Below, in pieces: positions 12,301-24,300 of a DNA stretch of 64,000 nucleotides. The translations under genes were made by a program, and so were the position numbers. The notes under the pieces were generated by a model. It did no database searches, was not told the origin of the DNA, and saw nothing but the letters and a program-made list of their open reading frames with translations. The first letter of the stretch is position 1, and each line of letters starts with the position of its first letter. Origin of the DNA: Nemopilema nomurai (lineage: Eukaryota; Cnidaria; Scyphozoa; Rhizostomeae; Rhizostomatidae); contig ML133394.1 in assembly GCA_003864495.1 (NCBI GenBank), forward strand, positions 372,001 to 436,000, read 5' to 3'.

Positions 12301-15300
12301 TGTTCTGTTTTGGGCTACAGTATATAAATCGTTGTTTAAGGGTTTTACTTGTAGAAGCCCCAAGAGCGACACATTATTAGTACTTGATCAGGTATCTTTG
12401 GTCCACGTTTAAGCTGCCTTAACATTAACAAATACTTTAGCAATTTGCAACAGAAACATTTATGGAAGGAAAGCTACGGTTCCTACTTTGGAATTTCTTT
12501 TAGCACACATTTCTTCACTAAGCTATTACCATGCACCCCGCCCATCCCATGGAAATCTTCTTCTTAATAACTAGCATTCTTTTCAGGGGAATGTAGACAC
12601 CATCTCTTCATCAGTAGAGCAGCGAACGGAATGTGCATTTACCATTTACGAGGCAGAGTGCCAATACAGGGACAAGCTGCAGATTTTGAAGGATATTTAC
12701 TTTAAGCCATTGGCTTCTTGTGTCAAATCAAACAGGTAAGGATTTCTCTGACTTCTAGATTCTCTTGACTTTCACTTCACTGTTATTAAAACGCTTCAAA
12801 ATTGGGGTCATACTCGGCAAGATGGGAGAAAATGAAGGTTTAGGTCTTAAGCACCATCTGTGTTTTTTTCCACCATCCAATTATTTTACATTAGTCTCTA
12901 CAGATCACCCTCATCTTTCTATAACACCTTTATGCTTGGTTCGTTTTTACGTTCCTATGGAGAATTTTTTCCAAACTATTTTCAGTAATCATGCATTAGA
13001 ATTTTTCTCCAATATTCTTAGATAACATGAAATAAGACTCCGCCTAGACTGACACTGATTCAAAAGCACCTTTCAATTTGTCCCCCTTCTCCCATTCGTC
13101 CTGTCCCCAACCAACCTCAACTTCATCAATCCCATGCGTTCCCCAAGCATTACTCTCTGAACATTGGCCTAATCTCCTTGTACACTGTTTTGGTGCTCAA
13201 ATGAAATTCTCAATTATTTCAACGTCTCCTTGAACATAACTTAAACAGCATTTGCCATTATTACCGATGCTTGTCTCCATACCTGTGGCTAATAATGCAG
13301 TAGCTAATAGTTTTCACTGGACGTAAATATGCTAGAATAAGTAGTAAATACCTGTGTTTTTCATCTGCAGTAATTTGATGATTCGCTTTTAGGGCTATTA
13401 TATCGAACAACTCAGTGAAAATTATTTTCAGTGACTGTGATGTCATAGAGAGAATCTCTAGGTTTGTTCCATCATTTTCTGGCTTTCATGTATTTTTCCG
13501 CTTGGACATGAAATGAAATCTTCGTTTTTTATCTTAATGTCTTCTTGTTTCAGACTTGAAAGTGTGCTCAAATTTATCTAAACATTCGAACTTTTCCATT
13601 TCAGCCAACTAACTACTGACCTTAAGAAACGGCTAGACACTTGGAATTCTGAACAGGTTAGTTTGTCCCCTAATCCAAAACCCCAACAATTAAGCAGAAA
13701 TTAATCTCCAATTTAGAATAGGTTATGGTTGCACTTTTTATCTATTTACCCTATATTTACATCTGAAATAATAAAGTAGAAGACCAGCTAAACAGTTTCT
13801 GAAGAATCTCCAAGAGTCTCTGAAGAATTTTTGGATGTCTTCTATTGCACCAGTGTATCCCTGAAAAGTGCTTATAAAAGATGTTAAACAAATTTTTGCG
13901 AACATATATGAAAATAATTCTAATGTAAAATGATAAGGGATGAATTATAAATAAACTTTATGTAAATGATTACACGAGTACTGATATATTATGCTAGAAA
14001 ACTTTATGGGTTTAATGGGTTTATCCGTTTTATTCCATGCTTCTCGAGTTTGAACAGAGCTAGAGTTTCCTTTCAAAACAAGAAAGAGTGATTTGAAGAG
14101 GGGAAATTTCTCATTTTAACATACTTTGCTTATCAAAATACACCTATTCTGCCTTGTTAGCACTCTGACTCGTTTTAGTTCATTCTTTAAAGCTTAAGAA
14201 TTGTGCGTCTTGAAGCGACATTTAGAGTTGAGTTTGCAGTCATTTTAGCTCAGTTGATTTTTGTTCCAGTGTCTTGGCGACGTTTTCTTGTCATTCTCAA
14301 CCAACATTAAAGCCTACTCAAATTTCCTTAAAAATTACCCGACAATGCTAAAGACGATTGAAAGGGTGAGGAAATTTGATAAGCTGCTTTTTCTCTTATT
14401 TCCTTTCACTCTATTCCTTTTCCTGAACTTTGATAAGAACATTTCCCCAAGCTTCATTTTTATTTCTTGCTAAGATGTTTTATATTTTGTAATGGACCTT
14501 TTAAATGTTATTTACTTTTTAGCCTGTTTTTGATTTTTTAATACCAACTCTTTGACGTGTCAAGCTTTGATGATATTGTGGTTGTAAAGCCTCTAAGACC
14601 AAGTAAAAAATTAACATAATTTTTCCCTAAGAATAGGCTCGCTGCACCACAAAAATAAACGTCACTCAATGGTTCAAATCGATAATTTGGTTATATGGAT
14701 GTTGGAAATCGACATTGGCATTGCAGAGGATACGATGCCTCTTATTCTGATTATAAAATCCTCATTCTGGTGATCTAATGTTGCATTGACATTTGGCTTC
14801 GAATTGGTTTATGCATAAAACCTGTATTAGGTATTAAAACCTGTTTTAGTGCATAGAAGAGACGCCGTCATTTCGTGCTTTTGTGGATCGACAAAGAAAG
14901 TCTGTCCAGTCACAACATTTCAGGTATGCCAAATATTTATATATATACCATATATTTTTTAAGTTTTTTGCATTTGAAAGATTTGTAAGACTTCACCCAT
15001 TAACAAAAAAAGCATCGATTTCTCGCTAGAAAAGACGTTTCTTAGTCATGTTTTTGTTATGGGGCAGTGGAAAGTTTCTATCAAGCCTCTATAATAGAGG
15101 TTAAAATTCTTTTGAATCGTGAAACAAAATTCTAAAGGAGCTTGTTCTGTTCACAAAACTTTTAAAAAATCTAAAAGTATTTTCACAAGATGTCCTCACA
15201 AGATGTCATTCTCATTTTTTGCTTTTGATGAATGTTAACTAATTTCCAGGTTTCCTGAATGCCTAGCTAGAAAACCTCTTTGCGACATTTCTGATCCATC

Positions 15301-18300
15301 GTTTCTTATACTTATGTTACATTTGTTTTTGTTAGTTCTGCAATAATCCCTCTAATTTATATTTACTGCAGCATTCAAGAGCTGTTGTTGCTTCCAACGA
15401 AAATGAACTCAAGGTAATAGAATTAACCCTATTCTATTAGTAATATTAGCAGTATGACACATGTAGCACAGTATATGCATTCACACTCGTACAAAATCAA
15501 AATTCAGCCATCTATCAATCATTCTAACTACAAGTACATGGGTACCTGCATTATCAAGCTTGTGTTATTCGTGAAAGCCAGGTGGATATCGTTCGTAAGT
15601 TAGCCTGAACTGGATCAGCCATACAATTGTCAGTACGTCTTTGCACTAAACTATTTTGCTAGGTGTGATTTACAAAGCTTTGCCTGAATAGTCTTTAGTT
15701 TTATGAAGTCAAGCGGCATCTATCTACAGTCGGGAGGCCAAGCAAGAAATTATGTTCATGTCCATGTCTAGTTGAAGCAAGAATGATTAAGGCTACGTGT
15801 CTATGTTAAGTTTTCTTATCTGCTGTATTAAGACCTACTAAATATGGTCGATTTTTTAAGATCTTTGCTACCTTTGGTCATTTTAGCATAGGGGCTTAAG
15901 CTTTGATTTGCTGCAGCTGTTGAATCTCTTTCTTCATACTTTGCAGACGTGCGGAGCTTCTTTCGGCACTCCTAAAATGCACACCAAGCGAGCACAAAGA
16001 CCGACAGTTCATCGCCAAATCCATAAGGAAGTTGAAGGAAATTTCAGACTGCTTCAAACAGGTAATGTACCGCTCTTTCTCTAAAGCTCTGTCGAATATG
16101 CTATGGAAAGGACAAACTCGTAAAGTTGATATTTATGACATATTTATGAAGTGCAGTGGCTTTCTTTCCTCTTTCTTGTATTAGTTGGATATGTAGAGCC
16201 TGATATCAAGCACGTACATAGGGCCGAAACCAAGGAGGATTGGTTCCATTGAGTGTTGCAGCAAATTGCTTAATGTACCTATTAACTCTGTACAAACTGT
16301 TTAATTTGCAAGAGCAGCAACATTTCTCACTAACATGCCAAGTTTTGCCGATGTATGAGTTATTCTGCGTTTAGCGATAGAGTTGTGAGCAATATTGGAT
16401 GACTTTTCCCAAATAAGAAAAAGCAGCCTATCAGTAAAAGAAAAGTGGTATAAGAAGAATTTGACCTGATATGTTTTGAAGACAACCCCTTTGTTTCATT
16501 TATGGGTCGGAACAAGAAATTTGTCTTTTAGGCGGAAGAGAGAGTTCAGAAAGAAGAGAGGTTTAAAGAACTTGAAGAGAAAATCAAAAGTTGCCCAGTG
16601 AGTGCAAAGTCCATTTTTATCATCATCATGTAATTTTGTGTTTCTTTGCATATTCAGAAAAATATCAAAACAGGCCCTTTTTTCTGTAATTATTTCGCCC
16701 TTTCTGATTCTTCAATTTCATTGCAACTTTCTAATTGGATTCCTTCGTGTACTCAGCCAGTGCTGGCATCCATTAACTAGCCCCTAGAATTAGCGCTGCT
16801 CATTAACATTCCCAATGACCGTTTATCTGATATCCCCTTAGGACACTGGCACCTCATTGACCTTGACCTTTGACTTTTGACTGCTTTAACCTTTGCTATT
16901 GCTAACCTTCCACTATGTTCGTTGCAATTTTAGCCACTGTCTCATCAAGGTAGAATGCTGCTCAGAGAAATGGAGCTTTCGGAGCTGCTTGGTCTCAAAG
17001 GGAATGGTGATAACCACGACATCTCGTGAGTTCCCCTGTTTTCAAGTTTATCCTAAATGAAAATTTCTGTTTTTGCGCATTTTTTATCGATCGAGTATTA
17101 CTCATACTTATACGATCAAGCATTGGAAGGACTTACATTGATCCATATGTAAAACATTCATAAGTTTATTATGATAAATGATCCTCTAATCTAATGTTTT
17201 GTCCTCTAATCTAGTTTGGTTTAGTACTGATTTAGGAACTGTAGTAGGGTATCTATGTACCATTCAAGCTGCATTTGTATCTAGAGAAACTACTGATCCT
17301 GGTAAATCGTACAAGGTAGCCTGGTAGGCCAATGAAACGTACAAGTTCTATTCTATAGGCAAATGAAAATTACAAAGTCTATGGCATTGTATAGGCCATT
17401 GATGTGACGCTATTCTATGGCACGTTCTATTTTACCAATGATGTGACGCTATTGAACATTTGAAAATCACGCATGCGCCCACATGTTTGATTTGATCAAG
17501 AGCGATCTAGAGTTGGGCTTTAAAGCTTAACGCCATAGAACATTGCTCTTTAATTCCCCCTGGTTTTTAACGTTGCTTCAAAAGTGCAAGGTGAAATGAA
17601 AAAAGTTTGTCGGGTTTATTTATCCAAAGAATGTCCACCCCAAACTTCACGTTGTGAAAGCAAGCAATCTTCTCCAAACATTTTGTGAGATTTCTAAAAT
17701 TTCAATGCAGCGAAGTATTGTTTTAATGGTTGCAGAAAGCTATTTTCAGCCTGAGCTACAAACAGCAAAGTAAGAAAGTTCCAAATACCAATATTTTAAG
17801 TTTCAGAGTATTTAAGATATTGCAACTCTAATCAAGTTCACAATATCCTATATGTCTTTATTTCCTTTATTTATTAAATCGCGACGTACAATCATCGGTT
17901 TTTATTTTGTAGTGCATACATACATGTCCGTGACGTGACCATTTTCCTTTTCAACGATGCCATCCTTGTTGCAAAGAGATTGACTCGACTTAATGCCTTC
18001 AAGCGGTCAACTCGTCAAGAACTGAGGTGAGACTTAACAGTTAATACAAATAAAATTATTGACCTTCTAAAATTATTGACCGCTTTGATTTGCTTCAAAC
18101 ATTTTCAAATGCTTCTTGCTTTGTTTTTCAAGTTATAGAATAAGTTTTGTGATCGGATGTTATACTTGATGAAGCACAAAATAATGTTAATTTTACCTTT
18201 GATGTGTTGAAAGAAACAGTATCATCTAAGGTATTGTTGCTTTGAGAAAGTCCACTCAGATATTTCGCAAATAGGCGTTTCTAAATCATTAATATCAAAT

Positions 18301-21300
18301 ATATACTTCTTTTACAAAAATTCACATGAAAGACGAATAGCAAAATTTGATTAAAGAAATGTCTGTTTATGGAGTACTATAGATTTCTTCACTCTTTGAA
18401 GCTGGTACAAAGCCCGGTCTTGTTTGAATTGGCGACATCTGACTTCCTTTTCATTTGTTTTTCGGACGACAGAAACGAGTTACTCCGGCCACCCTCGTCA
18501 GCGGATTCCTGGTTATGCGCATCAGACAGTTCTGTGAAGATGGAGCTCTCGTCCTCTTCGCTGTCTTCGATATCGGTGTCCGAGTCGTCAAGATCTATTT
18601 GCTCTTCGTCCAGGCCTAATTCGTCCATCATTTTCTTCTGCTGGGCCGTCAACTGGCGATTGGACCCTTTGTTGCTCTGTTTCTCTAAAAATACGCTTGG
18701 TGTATCTCCAATGTCTTCAGTAAAACTCTTTGCTGGTGTCATACCTTTGTAGAAAAAGGAACGCAAAGACACTTTTACTTGTTTTGCACACAAATGTGTT
18801 TTCATAATTGTCATATGCATTGTCAAGTATTTTTCGTGAAATACAGAAGCTTTAGACAAGAAACTTACTAAATTTACAGATCCAAGTTTCATGTACAATT
18901 TTTCTATAATGTATGCAAGAGGTATCACCTAAACAATCTTATTCTGTCGCCATTATCAATAAAACAGCATCTATTGGTTCAGACTTGATGCAAGTTACTT
19001 TTAGCTAATAAAACTTTCTTCTCACCTTTAGCAAAGTTTCTTTCCTTACACCGCTCTTGATTCTCACCGGAATAGAATGAATCTATTCCTGAAGTGCCTT
19101 GTTCCTTTTCAAATTTTTTCTCTGTTCTCTTGACTGCTGCTTTGGGGTTCGTATTGTCTCGGTCCATTTTGTGTGCTCCTGCAACAGGGCTGCTGCGAGC
19201 CGCAGTGGTATCATTGCTCTCACAACTGTTTACTGATCTCTTTGCTATGCTTGAATCTTTTCCTGGCCCAATTTTAGAACGTGTATCTTGAAAACCTCTT
19301 TTCTCTGTTTTGCTAACATCATCAATAAGTGCATTCCAGAAATCATCATCATCTTCATCAAATTTCACTTCACTGTCATGTTCTTCCTCTGCACATATAT
19401 TGTTATTGGCCTCGCTCTTCCCTGCACTTCCGCTATCTTCTTCAAAATCTTGTTTGCACCTAGCCTCTTGGCTTTCACTATCATTTATTTCATGTTTTCT
19501 TGGATGCCTAACAGCAAACAAAAAATATACAAAATGTGTATGTCTATAAGATTTCCCTGTACTTATTGGCTTATTTACATGCTCAGAAGTCTATATATTA
19601 CAAATATCTTCTTTCGTTTTTGGCGTCAAGAAATCCACTTGACCTCACGAGAAGGGGTTGGAAAGTCATGTTGGCAAAGTCAAGAGTTTTTTCATATATG
19701 ACAACTTTCAATAATACCTTGAGAATTGGAAAGGAAAAGAAGATATTTAGGTTTGTTGGTCTGCAACCATAGTTGACTATCATCAGAGAAAATTTGGAAT
19801 CATTGGCATCGATGAAACAGATTTCGTATCTTACCTTTCAGGACTGTTTTGAGAGCTTTGGTGCCTGCATCCAGCGTTTTACATCTAGATGACAGCTCTC
19901 GCTTTTCAGCTTCCAATGTTTCTATTCGCTGGTAGGCACTCTCTAGCTCATTATGTTTCTGCTGGAGGTTTTTCTCCAACTCCATGCACGATTTCTCAGC
20001 ACATCGCTTCTCTTCCTTCATTTTTGTCCTCTCTTTCGCAAAATTTTCTGCTTTCACATACATGTCTTGTGTAGAGTTCTGTAATTTTCTCACTTCTTCT
20101 TTAAGCCTTTCTTTTTCTTTTGAGTATTCGCTCATGTTATTTGTCTGCATTTCATTGTTTCTTTCTTTAACAGTTTGGAGTTCATCTTTGACTCTCTCTA
20201 CCTTCTGTTCCAGTACCAACTTTTCTTCTTCCATTTCTGCGATCTTTGACCTTGCTTGCTTCAATGAATCTCTTGTGGCAGCCACTTTTCTCTTGAGCTC
20301 CGTTTCAATTTCCATTGCTTTCTCTGATACCTTTATCACATCTGTCTTTGTGCATTCAAGCGTAGAAGACATGCTAGAAATCTTGTCTTTTCTATACTCA
20401 ACTTCCCTCTTCAAAGTATCAATTTGTGACTCATATTTGACAATGACACTTTGTTTTGACTCAACATCTAACTTCAAGCTATCGATTTCTTTAGTTAAAG
20501 CCTCGTGCAAGTTTTCTTCTTCTGTCCTCCTTTTAGCGTGGCTGTCTTGAAGGTCTTTAGCTTTCCTGGCCTTTTCCTTCTCTAAGTTTTGACGTAGCAT
20601 ATCTAGCTGTAGTGATAGCTCCTTCGCATTATGCATTGCATTTGCCTGAGCAGCCAATTTCTCTGTTTTCTGCGTAATTTCTCCCTTTAGCTTCTCATTT
20701 TCCTTTTGCAATTTTATTGCGTTCATTTCTAAGGCATCAAACTTCACTCTATACTCATTTCCTTGTTCTTCTTCGACCTCTCTCCCTTGACTTGCATTTT
20801 GTAGCACTCCTCTGCTTCTTCTGCTTTTCTCTCGAATTCTCTTCGCAAAGCTTCCTTTGCCTCAAGTGCCTCTTTGAATTCTCTCTCCTTCTCTTTCATA
20901 ATTTGCCTTTGGTTTATGTGCTCGTCCTTCTTTGTTTGAAGCTCCTTCTTCAGACCAATGCAGCAGTCTTCTATCTCTTTTGCCTTTTGCATCAATGTCC
21001 TAGTGTTTTCTGTAAGGGTTGCGACTTTTTTCTTGGCGTTCTCTAGTTCTTCTTTGCTTTTCTAGCTCCTTCTTTGCTACGCTGTAGCAAGAAACTCATT
21101 CTAAGCTGTATTCTGCACAGTGCCTTCCCTTTCTCTTTTTCCTGCTCTAGGTCTTTTTTGACCGATTCTATTTCGTTTTCTAACTTTTGTTTCTTTCCTG
21201 CCATGTCATTTTGAATGGAGCTTAATTTCTTTTTTAATGAATCCAAAATTTTCAAGCCGTTTTCTCTTTCTTTCTCTGATTTTTTAATCAAATCCTTCAA

Positions 21301-24300
21301 ACTTTTATTTTCTTCTATTTGTTTACTTTGGACCTTAATTTCTTCCTTCAACTCCAGTATCTTAGAATTCAAGGCCTTTACTTCTGCTCCGTGTATTTCT
21401 TCAATATCAGAAGCTGCTTGATTTCTATTTCCCTCTACATCCCTTAGCATTGTCTGTAGCTTTCCATTGGAATCTTTCAGCCCTTCAGCCAATGCTTCCA
21501 GCTCCAAATTCTTCCTTTCAATGTCTCCCTTCTTCTTGCGTTCCTGTTGAAGATTTTCATACAAACTGCTCGTCATATCTTGCATCTTCTTTATTTCAAC
21601 TTTTGCTTTCGCCAGCTCTTCCTCGAGCTTCTTCATTGAATTCTCTTTTGTTGGTTGCTTTTTTTCTACCGCCTGTACTTTGCTTTCGTCAGAGGCACGT
21701 TTATTTCGCTCTTCACAAAAAATCTGGTCTTGAATCTCTTTTATTCTTCTCTGAAGATACTCTACCTGGTCTGTTTTTTGCTTCAGAAGCTTTCTCATTT
21801 CATCATCATTAACTTTTGCTTTACCTTCTTCGCTTTCTAATCTGCGAAATCTTTCTATTTCTTTGTCCTTCGAAGCGAGTTCAATAGATCCTTGTTTGAT
21901 TCCTTGATTGTCTTGAAAGTGGACTCGTTTTTCTTCAGCTCAGCCTGAAAGAGCTTTCTATCTCTTATGTACCTCTCTTTCTCTTTCGCAAATGAAGCCT
22001 CGGTATCACGCAGTTGTAATTTCAACTTCTCAGCTTCCATGGCGCTATGTTTGACTTTCCCCTGGTAGTCTCTACACTTTGCCTGGCAACGCTCGACCTC
22101 TTTTGCAAACTCCAGCCTCTCTTCCCTCAACCTGCACTCCATCTTCTCCTTGTCCTCGATCAGCCTAATTTCCATTACTTTACTGTCCTCGTTTGCCATC
22201 CGTGAGCTGTAATCTGCCATTAAATCGTCATATTTCTCCTCCAACTGCTGTATGCATTGCTTGTTTTGTCTGAACCTTCTCTTGATGTCCTCGTTCTCAC
22301 TAACCAGTGCATCAACCTCTCTTTGGTACTCCTCCTGTTGTTGACATGCTTCGACCTTACATCGCCTCTCAACCAATAGCTGCTCCTGCAACTCTTTCAC
22401 TGCCCTCTTCATCAGCACCAAATCACTATTCTCACGTTGTTTTGCTCCCTTAAGATTAAGAAAATGGCTTCACTTATTCTTGCTGAAGCTGCGAAATATT
22501 TCAAGAGAAACAAGGACTGCAGTGAACGTGCTTTTAGAATTTTGCAACTGAGTGAATGGGATGATTTTAATCTAATACTTTTGTACAATAAATAGAATCT
22601 CTTCATGATAAGGAGGAATCTACATAGTTTGTCTATCGAAAGTGTTACAAGGACCAAAACGCTGAAGAACTTTTGGCAGTTATTTAAACTTAGGTGTACT
22701 AAAGCAAAGAACACTTTCTTTTTCATAGCTTTGTGGAAGTGCAGTCGAATTTCTTAGTTCAGGATCCATTGTGGTTATACAGGTTTGCCAGCTAAGAACA
22801 AAGGGGAAATTGTGCTTGTGTCTCTTGCTCCACTTTATATGCTAGCTAACCGATTTTCATTGAAGGAAGACACGGTCATATTCAAGATATCTAGAAGTGC
22901 TTACGGCTTCTGTGCTTTCCAGTTGCTCTCGCAATTCAGACATCCGTCCCATTTGGCATTGCAGTTGGCTCTCCAAATGTTTCTGCATTCTTACGCGTTC
23001 CTCTCGTTCACTTTCAATACCATCTGTAAGAATTGCACAATTTTAATTTCATTCTGAAAGTTAGTCAATGATTTTTTCTAAATTTTTCTTGTGATGCAAC
23101 TTGGGTACTTTACAAAAATTATAAGAAAACACCTTGAAGGATTGCTCAAAACTTAACAATGACATGATTTATAAGTGCTTCTGGTCTTTCTCCCACGAAA
23201 ATGTATATTTCGCAAACATAATGAAGATAATTTTAATAGATCAGGAAATTGTTGTGAAAAGATTAGCGGTACACAATTGCTGCTAGTAAAAAAATTCGTC
23301 CCTGGTTAAGTATAAAATTGTCATAATCGATGCAAAAGACAATTCATTTAATGTAAGAATATTTGGAGCTTACTCTTTGCGTGCCTGGTCTCGTTTTCAG
23401 CCCTTTTAAGTTGAGTTTTTGCTCCCCTAAGCTCTTCCTCCAGTTCGTTTTCGCTGTTCTTTAGTCGAAGCAGTGAAACTTCTGATCTGTCGAGGCTCTC
23501 TCGTAGCTTCCGTGCAATGAACTTTCTACTCTCCACTTCTATGAGCGCTTCTTGAAGCCTAGAAGCGATGAATGCATTGTAAAATTTGCTATGGTGTTAG
23601 ATGTTTTGTATAACCTTTGATGATATGACTACTCTATTGATAACATCCTTCAGGACCAAACAGTAGGGATGCAGGATCTTATTTAAGAAAGAGTGCTCGG
23701 TTAACCAATAAAATCCTAGTGTTTCTTTCACTTGCTTGATTCTCTCCTTCTCAAACTGAACTAATATGCTTTTCTGGCTTACCTTATGCTGCAAGAGACC
23801 CGCTCACATTGCTGATATAATTTGCCATTGCTTTGGTAGTTGGCATAATCTCCCAGAGGATTGTATCTTGCCTCACTAAGCCGGTCTCTTACTCCCAAGA
23901 GTCTTTTCAATTCCTGCAACTGCTTGTAATACTGTCCGGTACATGCTGCAGATCTTGATTGGCAATCTGTAAGGAAATAAGCCTTTCTTCAAATTAAATA
24001 AAACCAGAAGACTGTGACTTTATGAAAGAAAGAAGAAATTTATATAGAAAAAATTGTGCTCTTTGGCCTACAAATTTTAACTTTGATGCTAATAAGACAG
24101 ATAATTTAGAAATATTTAGATTACTATTTAATGGTTACTTTCGTATATATTTTTACTATTTATCAGGCCTGTTATTAGTAGAAATTTTGATTTAGGCAGT
24201 GGAGGCTTCTGATATTTTAAAGTTATACTTAGGTAAGTTTATTTCATTAAGTCCCTAACGGAAACATAAGCGAGTAATGTTGTTCTTTGTCTGTTTTAAG

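Noticed and set aside
21840..21890. Micro-intron to explain the frame change in the coiled-coil gene
   Set aside because: No GT-AG pair at a plausible distance keeps the coiled-coil sequence; a one-base deletion is simpler and recurs elsewhere.
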